Source: Mixophyes australis
Taxonomy: Eukaryota; Chordata; Amphibia; Anura; Limnodynastidae
DNA length: 64,000 nucleotides
Reading direction: 5' to 3'
NCBI GenBank assembly: GCA_036250195.1
Contig: JAVHZZ010000002.1
Location: forward strand, 66,966,205-67,030,204
In this document: in pieces, positions 18,065 to 29,923 of the stretch
Layout of the letters: every line of letters starts with the position of its first letter
Position numbering within the stretch: the stretch's first letter is position 1
Translations under genes and position numbers: made by a program
The notes under the pieces: generated by a model
Databases searched by the model: none
Seen by the model: only the letters and a program-made list of their open reading frames with translations
What the model was told of the DNA's origin: nothing

Positions 18065-18845
18065 TATAATGCATCTCACCGGTAGTTCCATTCTGAGCCT
18101 TGTATACATGGGTTTTCCCATGGTTACTCCTATCTGTTTTACAGCCTGGCGTTACTCTATCCTCGGACGCCATCTTGCCAATCATTCTGCACATGCGTAA
18201 CCCTGGGAACCTTTTAAAACCTCTGCTCCACCGTGATAGGAGGATCACCAGTCAGTTCCCTTTATAAGGGTCCTCCTCCTTTCTATGGGTGTCAGTTCAT
18301 CAGGTCTTCCTACCTGATAGGAAGCATCTCCTCTAACTCCCGTCCGTGCTCATACTTTCCTTTGTTCCTGTCTTCGCGAGTTAGGCTGTTCATTCACCGG
18401 CTGCAGCATCGCTCATCATCGGTCCTGTTCCAGAGTTATAACACCTGTGTGGATCTCAGTGCTTTTGCTCTCCTCAGTTCATCGCTTCACAGCTATATCT
18501 GTTCAGCTTATTCCACTGTTTAGACCTGTGATTGTACTACCTGCTCAGCCTATCCTATTATCGAGATTTGTAGCTATACTGCTGATCATCGCACAGCATC
18601 GTCCTATTCCGGAATTGAATACACCTGAAGCTATATTTCATTCTGCCTTACAGTTACTTTGTGGTTCTCTGTATTATCTGCTCTGCGCCCCCTAGAGAAC
18701 CGTGGCCTGCAGTTGAGAGCAGCTAAGACCATATTCCCTTGCGGGAATCCATGGTGAAGACCTCTCCTCCATTAGACACTTCTCTGGGGGTAGCTGTCAC
18801 TCAAGCAGAGATCAAGACCATTCCAACTATATGGCTTTCGTGACA
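18065..18845. mobile_element. solo LTR, Gypsy-like, with 5-bp TSD
   Basis: A 781-bp block ending GGCTTTCGTGACA, flanked by CTTAC at 18060-18064 and 18846-18850. It contains GCCATCTTG and GCACATGCG words near 18168-18197 and a pyrimidine-rich interior, as in the other LTRs of this window. The left terminus reads TATAATG where TGTAATG would be expected, so one base has probably mutated. No internal coding region, hence a solo LTR. Confidence 0.65.
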
Positions 18846-19327
18846 CTTACCCTATTCTAGTGAGCAACGGCCCCACAAAAAAAGTCAAAGCTTACTCGTC
18901 CCAGCAAAATGCAAATGTATTTTCAATGGTTCAATGCAAATTTTACACTGCTCACCACCCCCTCTGCCACATCCCCCCTTCCCGCAATAGAGTGCTTCTT
19001 ATTCTGGTGACTCACATCCCTGAATTCGATGCATGTCTGGCAATATGTACTAATGTACAGCTTTTCAAGATCATTCCTCTGATAAGTAGTGATGAGTTTG
19101 TAGTTAATGAGATCTATGTTCAGTTCCCTGATTCCTTGTGAATCCAACTGTAAACAAGGAACTGGATAACCCTCCCATACCTGCACTGCCTGAGGGAAAA
19201 TTGAAAGGCAGCAGACGATTTATTCTCTTTGCTGAGCATTCCTAAAAGGACTGAAGTTGTTAATTAGTTTTAAAAATGTCCCAGTTATCTAATTCAACCC
19301 ATCCCACGTGACTGCAGAAGATAGAAG

Positions 19328-19822
19328 TGTCACGATCCGCCTGGCAGCTCCTACCTTTTGAACTTTATTATTTGTATTTGTTCTTTTTATGTGTTTGCAG
19401 CAGTACCTCTGATGTCCAGAGGTGCTGCTATTGTGCATTTCTTGTGCTGTAGGAGTTATACTTTCTGTTCACTAATTATCCAATGCACCTGGGTGTGGTC
19501 TCATTTTCCTTATTTATACCTGTCACTCCCAGCACACGTTGCTGGTTATTGATGTCATATCCTGTTGTTGCACCCTGTGGATTCTTCCTCCTGCCTTGCT
19601 CCTCTGGTTACATGCTGCTTGGAATCTGTTCATACCTCCTGCTTCCCTGCATTAGCTGTGTACCTGCTGGTTTCTGAACATTCATATTACTTCCTGCATC
19701 AGCCTGCACCTGGTATTTACTACTACTCTTGATTACCTGTTATTTATACTTTTCTGCAAATAAACAGAGTATTTTCACCATATGCGTGGCTCCTAGCTGT
19801 ACTCCTGTATGTAACCGTGACA
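19328..19822. mobile_element. solo LTR, TGTCACG...CGTGACA
   Basis: A 495-bp LTR with inverted termini TGTCACG and CGTGACA and perfect 5-bp TSD AGAAG at 19323-19327 and 19823-19827. A poly(A) signal AATAAA lies at about 19760. No coding interior remains, so the internal part was lost by LTR-LTR recombination. Termini and TSD length fit Gypsy-type elements. Confidence 0.8.
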
Positions 19823-20001
19823 AGAAGATAGAAGTAGACTTTTAACAGACCATCAAAAAGAAGTCAAGTATCGAATACATAACTTAACCCATGAAAATGG
19901 CTTCTAACTAGAAAAGGTTTATATTGTAGAATTCATGTATGTATTAGACATGTATGACTTTGAAAGGTCAGATGCTCCCTAAACTTGTATATGCACTTTA
20001 C

Positions 20002-20320
20002 GGGCCTCATTCATTAAGGAGAGCCATGCAAAAAAAAAAGTAAATTTGCTCCTGGACAAACCATGTTACAATGCAAGGGGTGAAAATTTGTTTATTATTT
20101 TGCACGTAAGGAAAATACTTGCTGCTTTTTCATGTTGAACACAAATTCTTTATTTTGACACTGAAATTTAAAGTTCATCTAGGACCTGCCCTTTCCCAAC
20201 TATAAATCTGTCCCCAGATTTATAGTTGCAGACCTCTCCCTCCAATGCAACCAACATGGTTTTGCCAAGCTGCACATTTACATTTTTCTTTGCTTTGCTT
20301 TTACTTAATGAATCAGGCCC
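20002..20320. mobile_element. MITE, same family as 16471-16804
   Basis: The left end GGGCCTCATTCATTAAGG and right end TTAATGAATCAGGCCC are inverted copies. TAC at 19999-20001 and 20321-20323 is the 3-bp TSD. It shares ACCATGTTACAATGCAAGG with the other copy but has a different centre. Confidence 0.75.
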
Positions 20321-20393
20321 TACATTTTTAGTGTTTAAGTTGTTGGCTTCAATGTTACAATGTTTTTGACTGTTTCTCCTGACTTCCTCTGTG

Positions 20394-20403
20394 TTCTCTT
20401 TAG
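20394..20403 (+). promoter_or_regulatory. splice acceptor before the TRIM13-like coding exon
   Basis: A long pyrimidine-rich tract from about 20365 ends in TTCTCTTTAG. This implies one or more upstream non-coding exons and argues against a processed retrocopy. Confidence 0.55.
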
Positions 20404-20409
20404 AGTGTG

Positions 20410-21586
20410 ATGGAGGAAGAGCTCACGTGCCCCATCTGCTATAGAATTTTTGAAGATCCTCAACTTTCCCCTTGCTCACACAACTTTTGTAAACAATGTT
20501 TGGAAGGTGCCATGGAAGGAAATTCATTTTTCAAATGTCCCACCTGCTGTAAAGAAATTGCCACAATGGGTGCTAACAGCCACCAGGCTAACTATATACT
20601 GAAAGTAATTGTGGAAAAATACAACAAGAATAAGGCAGTTGTAAAAACACCAATGTGTAAGGTGCACAGTGGTCAACCCCTTAATATATTTTGCTCCTCA
20701 GATCTAAAGCTGTTGTGTGGGATTTGTGCCATTAATGGGGAACACAAAGGACATGCATTTTCCTCTATTGATGAGGCCTACAGTGAGGAAAAGAATTTTC
20801 TGCATTGTCTCTTAAAGGGGCTTGAGGACTTTCAGTTAATGGATGTCCTTGCCCGTTTGGACACCTTAAAGGCTAACAAGTTTAAAGATCTTAATTTGCT
20901 GAAAAAGAACTCAGACGTGCTGAAGGATTACTTTGAAAAGCTGCAGTATTTGGTGGAACTGAAAAAAAAATGGGATTCTGTCTGAATTACAAACCATGAA
21001 GCTTGCAGTGATGCAAGCATATGATGCAGATATCAGTAAGTTGAATAATACCATCAGTGAGCAGAAAAAGGCCTGCATCATTGCCAAAAAAATTGAGGAT
21101 ATCACTGATCCACTTATGTTCCTTCAGCTGATGGAGAAATTTAGGGAAACAATTAAGCTTACCAAAGCCCCATTGACTTTTGCTTCAGATGTGACTTTCA
21201 TTTCCAATATGAAAAATGGTGATACCAGCTTGTGGGATAATTACAAACTAGTAGATGTGGATAAATTGTGTTTGCCACAGGAAGCACCAGCCAAGCAGCA
21301 AAGAATGCAACTGAAATGCCCATTCTTCCCTATGGTGATAACAACTGCTGCTATCCTTGTCCTTTTCTTGGTGGTATTTCTTTCAGAACCACATACCAAC
21401 TTTGTCCAGGGCTTTAACAACCATCTGCAGCAGTTACCCTTATTCCTGTCAGACACCACCACACAAATATCTGTAGAAATTGCCTTTTATTGGGAGCTAG
21501 TTGCAGAACGATTAATTCTCCTTGGGGAAAAGCTGCACAAGTATACCATGATTTTTTTTCCAGAATTTGAAAAAATGTTCTGGTAA
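20410..21586 (+). CDS. trim13-like: TRIM13-like RING/B-box E3 ligase, one apparent frameshift
   Basis: The order RING, B-box 2, coiled coil, C-terminal transmembrane segment is that of TRIM13, an ER-anchored E3 ubiquitin ligase. RING ligands are C7, C10, C22, H24, C27, C30, C43 and C46. B-box ligands C83, H86, C95, D98, C103, C106, H112 and H115 are all present. The TRIM13-type phrases CSHNFCK, QPLNIFC, MKLAVMQAYD and KLVDVDKL are seen. A hydrophobic segment lies near residues 305-326 (ILVLFLVVFL). The start is the ATG at 20410 (MEEELTCPIC), seven bases after a pyrimidine-rich acceptor (TTCTCTTTAG), which fits a coding region in one last exon. The frame breaks in a run of nine A at 20962-20970. 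Eight A would join both halves into about 391 codons, near the usual 407. The RING loop before C43 is about nine residues shorter than in mammalian TRIM13. TRIM59 is the nearest alternative but fits less well. Confidence 0.85.
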
Positions 21587-21852
21587 AATATATATTATAA
21601 TATTTATAGCAATTGTTCATAAAATTTAGGTAGTATATGATTTATAAGCAGTCAAGTGAACTACAGTATATAATATATGGGGGGTATATACTGGAGAGGA
21701 GGAATAGACATTAAATCTTACGTTTTCCTTTGTACTCCATATTGTGTAACCTTATGCCATAATTTCTGATCCACTTCCACTTATTTTGTTGTTGAGTAAA
21801 AAGTGGGTGTGGTTTTTATAACACCACAATGACAAATGTCATTTTTTTATAG

Positions 21853-21858
21853 AATAAA
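21853..21858 (+). terminator. poly(A) signal, TRIM13-like gene
   Basis: AATAAA lies 267 bp after the stop codon. No nearer canonical signal was seen. Confidence 0.4.
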
Positions 21859-21859
21859 A

Positions 21860-22880
21860 CATTATATGGTTGTTTTTTATGTATTTTTTCTAAAAGTAAT
21901 ATGTTTGAAGATGATAGAAAATGACTATAAAAGGCCTATTTACTTAAGAAAGCGCATGAAAACTAATATTTTAAGTCATATGTGATTAAATGAGTTTGAT
22001 AACACTGTGACAATCCTGTTGCTCATTTCTTACATAATGTGGATTATAGCAAGTACTTTTTATAGCCTTGCTTTTGTTCCCCAGCTCAACAGATTACAAC
22101 TACAGTGTCTAATAAATTGTGGATAAGGAGACATTGTAGTTCATTGTGAATATGTCTATTGCTTATAGTATATTGGTGATGTGGCAGTGAGGTTGTTATT
22201 CATTATCCTTAAACTGAAGCCAGTGGGTTATGGTTAGGGATCAGGTTGTAAGATACTGGAGGGGGAAAACTAATTAGTGTCCATTGTTCTCACAAGTCTA
22301 GTCAAGACATGCCATCTAGCAGGGGAGGTTATGGAGAAGGACAGCTCATCTTCACTCCCCTCTCTAACCCCCCCCCCCCCCCGTAGTCCAGCCCTGACCT
22401 ATGTTTAACAAGTAGAGGTCCAGGGAGGGGAAAGCTCTGTGGAAATTAGACCGAAGATATAAGGAGCCACTCCAGGGGGGGAGGGGGTGTTCATTCTGTG
22501 ATTTGATTGTTGGAAGGTGCAAGATCTGGTTTTGAGTTGTCATTCTCTACAGAGTCTACATATGCAGCTGAGAGAGATCCATGGGTCTTCATGTCTGACA
22601 GATGATTGCAACTTCTTAAGCTAGTGGGGTAAGGGACAGATGATGTGGTAAACCTGCCTGGCATCTATTTACATAATAATCTAGTGATTATTTTTATTAC
22701 AATAAATGTATTGCTTTACTTTCTAACTGCATTTGCCTGAGTGACTAATAAGAACCTTAGAAGGTACTGGGTAGGCTTCCCTGGCATAGGAAGGCACCCA
22801 TGGGTGGCCAGCCAAAGTGAAGTGGGTAGAATTGGGCCAGAAAACCCGGTATCTTCATATTTTTGGTAGCAGCTGTTGGA
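21860..22880. other. gene-free stretch, possible LTR remnant
   Basis: A C-homopolymer lies at about 22371-22382. At 22864 TGGTAGCAG resembles a primer-binding site for initiator-methionine tRNA, and AATAAA occurs upstream at about 22703. The 22300-22863 block could therefore be the end of an LTR, but no termini or TSD were found. Confidence 0.3.
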
Positions 22881-25040
22881 TCACTCAGTCCCAGGTCCTC
22901 TCTGGTTAGAGCTGCAGGGGAACTGTATTGTGATACATTCCACTAAATTAACCGCAATACCATAGCTGGAAAACAATGAGGAGCTACAATGTATCTGTGG
23001 GGTTACGGTTGTTAAAGTGAGGGCAGGGGTCCCAGAGTCTGTGTTAAATGCAGCAACTGTATCTTGGAGAAGGCTAGATATGCAATCCATTGAAGTTGTG
23101 TGCCAGAGTATATTTAGGACTGCAGTTCTGGAAGGTTGAGAAGCTTTCTTCCATTTACTAGCGATTTGAAGTTTAGCTGCATTTCATAAGTGTAGTATCA
23201 GTGTGTCAGATGATTTGTTAATGAATCGGTTGGCTAGGTAAACTGGTCTGTGTGTCTTTGGGCAAGTGAATGTTGGAGATCTGAGTAATCAGGTCTAGGA
23301 TGTCATCCCAAACATGAGATATGAGTGAGCGTTCCCACCAGACGTGTATAAAGGATCTTTTGTGTACACAGTTACACCAACAAAAGTCTGAAGTTTTGGT
23401 GATAAATAGCATGCAGTTTAGTGGGAACCATATACCGCCAAGTGTATACTTTATAGGCATTCTCTCATAAAACTGTATTGATGGAAGATTTTGCAACACA
23501 TAGCTAAGCTCCCCCTTGTTGTCTCTTATTGCTATGATGGCATATATGGCCCTTTTAGCTTTCAAATGCTTTGCAAGCAGAGTGTTAGATGTATTGCTTT
23601 TATTGTAAAATTTCTGATTCAACCAAGCAGGCTTTTTCAGTTCCTTCTGCTAGAAGTGTTTGGATTTTACCCCTAATGGAGATGATTTAGTGATTGACTA
23701 AGTTAGCATGATTGTGATTGATCTGCTTGAGCTGTTGTAACTGGGTGTGAAGAGAATACAACCATCATCATCATCATCATCACCAGCTATTTATATAGCG
23801 CCACTAATTCTGCAGTGCTGTACAGAGAACTCATTCACATCAGTCCCCACCCCATTGGAGCTTATAGTCCAAATTTCCTACACACACATACAGACAGAGA
23901 GACTAGGGTCAATTTGAAAGCAGCTAATTAACCTACTAGTATGTTTTTGGAGCGTGGGAGGAAACTGGAACACCCGGAGGAAACCCACGGGGAGAACATT
24001 CATACTCCCCGCAGATAAGGCCATGTTTAGGAATTGAACTCATGACCCCAGTGCTGTGACGCAAAAGTACTAACCGCTAAGCCACCGTGCTTCCCATAGC
24101 CAAAGTGATTGTAGTTTTATACGAAGTGGCATATTTGATAATGTTGCCTCTAATGACTGATTTGTGAGCTTCCCACTAAATGGGGAATGTGGAGCCAGGG
24201 GTTAAATTTAACTCAAAATATTTTTGAAGTTGTGAAGAGATTTGGTCCTTGAATTGAGGGATCTTAAAGCAAAGACTCCTTTAGCTAACAAGAAGGACAG
24301 CTCCAGGTGTCAGTCAAAAGCTTGAATGCAGCTGAAACCATGGAGTGGTCAGACCAAGGATTAGGGAATACATCCATGTTCATATGTAATGGATCATTTT
24401 ACAACAGCCAATCAGCATATTAATTCTAAAGTAAGATTTGCGGGGATGTGAACAAAAGGTGTAATCCCAAGAGGTATGGTTGAGAGCCCTCCAGGAATCA
24501 AATAGACCAGCCCCAGCCGTATGTTTGAGTAATGCTCTAGACTTACCTAAAGGGCTACACATGCCAAAATCCTGATTTGTCTAAGTTGGCAGAAAGTATT
24601 GTATTAAAATCACCACCTATCAGTAACAGACCTTTACGCATCTTAAGTTGAAATGGCATTGTGTTACAGATTTTGATGGCAACTTCACACCTCCTCAGGG
24701 CAAGGAGGCATATTCTACCATCGGAAATCTACAGAAGGACATAGAAGGATGGTTGGTCGTTACACTAAAAATGCATTTCCTATAAGGAAAAAAATCATCA
24801 TGCAGGCTCCCAATGGTCCTATGTAAGAGAGATCTTTTCTGTGGGGTGTTGAGTCCCTTAGCATTTCTAGAAACAAATTTCAATGATATTAGGCACCCTG
24901 AATCAAACCAACGTGTTGGGAGAGAAAAAGGAGAAGAGAAGCAAATCAGATGGGAAAATGAATATGTGTGTTGGTTGATAGGAGAGGCTAAACAGCGGGA
25001 AGAGGAAGAAAGTTGTCAGAGTACCTCACAAATATGGAGG
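22881..25040 (-). mobile_element. L1-type LINE remnant, minus strand
   Basis: Minus-strand frames show L1 landmarks in the right order. An endonuclease start with SRNAKGLNTPQKRS is near 24860, DYTFCSHPRKSYFRI near 24440, and a C-terminal block with HVWWERSLISHVWDDI near 23310. The reverse transcriptase between them is mostly missing, and a different repeat is inserted at about 23762-24097. Frameshifts and stops make it a fossil. Confidence 0.7.
23762..24097. repeat. L2-type interspersed repeat nested in the L1 remnant
   Basis: Begins with (ATC)n and TATTTATATAGCGCCACTAA, continues through CCACCCCATTGGAGCTTATA and CACCCGGAGGAAACCCACGG, and ends GCTAAGCCACCGTGC. This layout is that of a very common L2-related repeat of fish and frogs, here with its short-tandem 3' tail at the left. 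Confidence 0.65.
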
Positions 25041-25049
25041 AATGACCAC

Positions 25050-25557
25050 AGAGGTTGAATGTAGAGAGGGCTCAGAAGCGCCCCGTTGCTAGGGAACGCG
25101 ACACTTCTCTCCCCTGCATGTCGGCGGTCAGGTGAATCTGACCGCCAAAATCTCTTCCAACCTATCAGGGGTCATATTAGGGTATTTTAGGCACCTCCTT
25201 CCATTAGTCTGGTGCCAGAGTATTGGTTTCACCAGCTCCAGCTTCCTGTCTCCTGTTCCCTTGTTCCTGTTATTTGCTGCATTGGTTCCTGACTTCTGGC
25301 TTGTTCCTGACCACTCTCTCGTCCTGCGATTTGGCTCTGTTCGTTATCTGGCTTATGACCTCTGGCTCACTTCTGACCATCCCCCTGGATCACCCTTCTG
25401 TACTGCACTATTGTTTGGTATCCGACCCGGACTATACGACCATTCTTGTTCTCTACCGCTGCACTGATAACTAACTTGGAGAACCGTGACCTGCGCACCT
25501 CACGCAGCCAAGAGTGCATTAGTCAGTGGCATCCACAAGAGTCATTATTATGACAGG
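25050..25557 (+). mobile_element. Gypsy-type LTR remnant
   Basis: Pyrimidine-rich LTR-like text (TTCCTGTCTCCTGTTCCC, then GGAGAACCGTGACCTGCG) ends in TTATGACA at about 25555. It resembles the U3-R-U5 layout of the other LTRs here. The left end and TSD could not be matched. Confidence 0.45.
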
Positions 25558-25559
25558 TA

Positions 25560-26240
25560 GTCTTTGAAGTTTTGTAATAAGGGTTCAGGCCACCTTCATC
25601 TATTTACTTTTATAAATGTCTAAGTCAATTCATTCATACCACTGTTCATCCAATGACCTCTGCCTGTTACTGTAGCTTCACTGTCTATGATGCATGCCCT
25701 GTAACATTCAAAATGTATTGTGTGCGTAATCTTTGAAGTTTTGTAGTATGGTGCAGGCCACCTTCGTCTATCAGCATCATGATTTATTTATATACAGTCA
25801 ATTACATAGCGCTTTACAATTGGGTAGCTACTTGTCTAACTATCTACTGATGCCTCTGGCCATCTAATGACATGTGGTTATTACTGCCTCTTCACTCTCC
25901 ATGATGCATGTTGTCTAACATTCCAAATTTAGTGTGTGCATAGCATTTCAATATTTTTATCTCTTGCACCTTACACTACATTTTGTTGTTTAATTTATCT
26001 AATGGGCTTGCTTCAGTTGGTAGTAGAGCAGATGACATGCTCTTTTGCAACTGCTGCAATGTTCTAGATGCGGATGAAAAATATCAAAAATGCACAGATA
26101 AAAACCTTACACGCAAACACCCAGTTTTAAATATAGATTTCACTGAATGACCCTTTGAAAGTACTGAAAAATAGAAAAAAGTTTAGAATATATAGTGGTA
26201 CATTCAATTAGTAACAGTATTAATACACAGTAACAGCAAT
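25560..26240. repeat. decayed repeat stretch
   Basis: Two related segments (CTTTGAAGTTTTGTAATAAGG at 25563 and CTTTGAAGTTTTGTAGTATGG at 25730) with shared downstream words (ACCTTCATCTA, ACCTTCGTCTA) indicate an old duplication about 170 bp apart. Nothing coding. Confidence 0.4.
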
Positions 26241-27870
26241 AATACACGGGCCGCGTTGTTCTATTGAACAACGCGGCCCATGTATTATTACTGCCAGGGT
26301 GCCATAAATAGTGTGGGCATGCTGCTACTTGTATAACTACAAGCACCAGCATACCCATGGCAGCCAGGGCATGTTGGCACTTGGTGAACCACAAATGCCA
26401 ACATGCCCTGACACCCAGGGCTGGCTGGGACCTGTAGTTCCACAAAAGAAAATGTTTACAAAATCACAACACCCTCATAAAAACCACACCCATTTAATAA
26501 AAATAATAAACCCACAATAAAGACAGAAAACACCCTCATTAATACCACATATTTTTATTAAAAATAATAAATACCCTATACTCACCACAGATGTTTTCAT
26601 CTGTCGTCAGCAGCTTTTAATCCAAAAATGGCTGTCAACTAAGTCCTCAATAATTTTGTATCCAAAGTCTAGCTTGTAAAAGTCCAAAATAAATTTGTAA
26701 TTTCCAAAGCCCGGCTTGAAATGTCTAAAAAGTATTTGTAGATCCAAAGTCCCTGCGTGTAATGTTCCAAAAGTATTTGTATCCAAAAGTCCCTGCTTGC
26801 AATGTCTTCTTTTCTTCTTGGACAAAAAGTACCCCTTGTTGCTTGCAGTCTTCTGATCTTCTTGGCCAGGGGGTCCCCTTGTTGCTTGAAGTCTTCTTGT
26901 CTTCAGCCAGGAGGGCCCCAGATTTGTAAGATCCACGCTTCTTCTTTCTTGATTGAAGGGGAAAAAAAGAACAGGACCGCCGCAAACCGCTTCTACTAGG
27001 TAGAAGCTCCGATATGCAATGAGCTTAGCTCATTGCGCTAGGTCTATTTATAGTCTATTTATAGTACTGTGTAGAAGCTCCGATACGCAATGAACTTAGT
27101 TCATTGCAGTAGGTCTATTTATAGTATTAGGTAATTTTCCCACGGTCGTGGGAAAATCCCCTATTACTATGGATAGAACTAGCGCAATGAGCTAAGCTCT
27201 TTGCGTATCGGAGCTTCTACCTAGTAGAAGCTGTTTGCAACAGTTCTCTTCAATATTCAAGCATGTTCAGGCTAGGATCATACAAATCTGGGGCCCTCCT
27301 GGCTGAAGCAAAGAAGACTTCAATAAATTTTTTCGGCGGAACCCACTCCCGAGGGAATCTAGCCCAGCGCTGAAAAGCCTGGGGTTGGTTATCATTATGG
27401 CAGGGGAACCCCTGCCGCGTGTCCCCCTGCTATAGTGTCACCAACCCCGGCTGGTGTGCCTAGTGCTGGTTCCGTGAAAATCAGGGGGGCCCCACGCAAA
27501 TTTTTCCCCCGATTTTCATGGAACCAGCAGTAGTCTGGCAGCACTAGGGTTATTAGTGAATAGAGGGGTAACCTCCCGCTTTTTTTTTTTTTACTTTGAT
27601 CTATTTTTAACAGTTTTTGCAGCTGCCGGATCTCTGGCAGTATGACAGGACAGTGTAGCATGATGGGTTTATGGAACACGCTGCTACAACATAGGAGAGT
27701 TTTACATCGCAGCAAAGATGACCAGCGATTTTGAAGATCAGGGTAAAAATCACAGCTTGATATATTTGAGAGATTTTGGACTAAAATTGCGGGTTATCAC
27801 CCGTGATTTGCCACGATTTTAACACACTGAAAAAATCGGACCTTGATACATTTACCCCCTGGACTGATTA
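26240..27870. repeat. palindrome-rich interspersed repeat block
   Basis: Contains a near-perfect palindrome at about 26246-26290 (GGGCCGCGTTGTTC and GAACAACGCGGCCC). Another hairpin pairs TCTACTAGGTAGAAGCTCCG near 26990 with CGGAGCTTCTACCTAGTAGA near 27211. A third is GATTTTCATGGAACCAGCA near 27511 against TGCTGGTTCCGTGAAAATC near 27465. Repeated TCCAAAGTC/TCCAAAAGTCC words fill 26640-26800. Probably a non-autonomous DNA transposon or several nested ones. The family is not identified. Confidence 0.45.
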
Positions 27871-27879
27871 GGGGGCCCA

Positions 27880-29160
27880 CTGTCCGAGACCAGGTTTTGT
27901 TTTTTTAATAATCTGTTTTTTTAATAATCTGGTGCCCTCTCTCATTCCGAGTGGGGCCCCAGGTTGGAAATAAGGCAGGTGCTGTGCTGCATTATCAGAG
28001 CCAGTTCTGTCCTAAAGAGGACAGGTCCCATCATTTCTGTACTTCCTGGTGGCTGGCTCCTCCCATAGAACCAGCCACCAATTACCTGTCTTCCTTACTA
28101 GTGCTGCCCCTCCACTCTGTCTCCCATCCATCACCTTCCTTCTCCCATCCAGCCATCCCCTCTCCTCTTCTCGTCTTCTAGCCGGTCTCATTCTCCCCTC
28201 CTCTCTCTACATGTGGCCGCCTGCTGCTGCTTTGGAAGATAGGTAAATTGCAAGGGGTGATTAATGTGGATGTGTGTGGAAGCAGCTGATGAGTCACAGA
28301 TGTAGTAGCAGCTCTGAGTGGTAGCGATGAGAGAACTGAAGCTGTAACAATGATGTACACTGGAGATGGTAATAGAGGTACTGGACTTAAAAGTAAGTCT
28401 GGAAGTTAATTCAAGACCCCCAGCATGCATAACAGGAAACAGTGCTGAATTGTTTGGCTCTTTTCTGTGTCTCACTCAACAGAAATTTTCTCCTGCTGAA
28501 GAACTTTGTTGCAAGGTTGGAACTTCTCACCCAAAGATATAGGCAGTGTGTTACATTAGCCAATAAACAGCAGGGGTGAAGAGCATTAATTTACAGCACG
28601 CTAGGAGGCTCGGCTCATCACAACATATAGCGTACCTGTCATAATTCTACCAGCACCTCACCGGATTATGTAAATTACTTTGAAGTCAATCAATGACTCT
28701 GATTGGCCAGTACAATACAGTGTACAATACACTGCCACAGTCTGCAATTCCCTCCTATGGTCAATAGTATTAGGTCCTTGGTTGCTTTTTGCATGGCACA
28801 TTCTAAACTTTGGCCAAAGCATACCTTGTTTAATTTATTTAGTATCATCAGAAAAAAAGAAGGTAAAATTTGGGCAATTATGTAACAAGCAAGAATATGC
28901 CAATTGTATGTGTTTGCTTTAAGTAGACTGGAAGCAGGGAGGCGCATTTGTCTTGTGTACCACCTTATCTTGACACTGCCTGATATAAACCTACAGTAAT
29001 ACAATAGACGCTTGCAGCTAAACAACTTTGCACTATATCCAAGCCTCTATATGAAGCAATGGCAACTGAGACATTAACCTGTGGTATTGTGGGAATGCCA
29101 TACATAAAACAATGAGCAAAATACTACTCATTTGGTTGAATTTTTTTCTCACCTGTAGAT
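27880..29160. other. gene-free stretch
   Basis: A pyrimidine-rich segment (28080-28210) and otherwise no recognisable gene or element. Short open frames here have no recognisable domain. Confidence 0.4.
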
Positions 29161-29166
29161 AATAAC

Positions 29167-29918
29167 TGTCACAAGCCGCGGATCACAGCGGCTCGCTTCC
29201 TCCTTCGGCGTCCCGGCTGTCATGGCAACAGCTGGGATGTCACTTTCGGTTCTCGTCGTCCCAACCGTCTCCATGGCAACGATCGGGATGCCTTCTGAGC
29301 AGCGCCGCGTCCTGGCAACGCTGAGCAGCAGGGCGCGTGCGCATGTTAGTGAACAGCCTGCTGGTTAATTTATCGGACAGTTAATTTATTAAGCAGCCTC
29401 TGGGGATACTTGTTGGGCAGGGTCCTGATTGGCTCTTTTCTGTATTTCAGGCAGGGAGGGCTTAGTCTCCCTGCCGGTTATAGCATCTCCAGTCCTGTGC
29501 TTTTGCTGACCTGCTATTGGATTCCTGACTGCCTGATCTTCCGTTGTGACCTTTGCCTGTATTCTGGACTTTGCCGGTTTGCCTGTGACCCTGACCTTTT
29601 GGCCTGTATTCTGGACTTTGCCTGTTTGCCTGTGACCCTGATCTTTTGGCTTGTATTCTGGACTGCACTGTTTTGCTACGGACCTCTGACCTCGGCCTGC
29701 TGTTGATCATCCGCTCCAGTCTGGTCTAGCGCCTTAGCGCCTCCGGTTCCATCTGCGCTACAGCCATCATTGATGAGCTTTTACTACTCTGAGCGTAAGA
29801 CCTGGGGGCATCTGAGTACCTGTGAGCATATAAAGCTCTACGGGAAAAACGGCTGCTAAAGGTGCACATCTACTCTAACTGTTCTAAAAGCTCATCTTGG
29901 TGGTCGTGAGCCCTAACA
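29167..29918. mobile_element. solo LTR with 5-bp TSD ATAAC
   Basis: A 752-bp LTR from TGTCACAAGCCGCGG to GAGCCCTAACA, flanked by ATAAC at 29162-29166 and 29919-29923. It contains an internal tandem repeat of about 57 bp (TGTATTCTGGACTTTGCC, 29555-29660). No internal genes remain. Confidence 0.8.
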
Positions 29919-29923
29919 ATAAC

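Noticed and set aside
20410..21586. Processed retrocopy of TRIM13
   Set aside because: A good splice acceptor precedes the coding exon, no poly(A) tract or flanking duplication was found, and the family normally codes in one exon.
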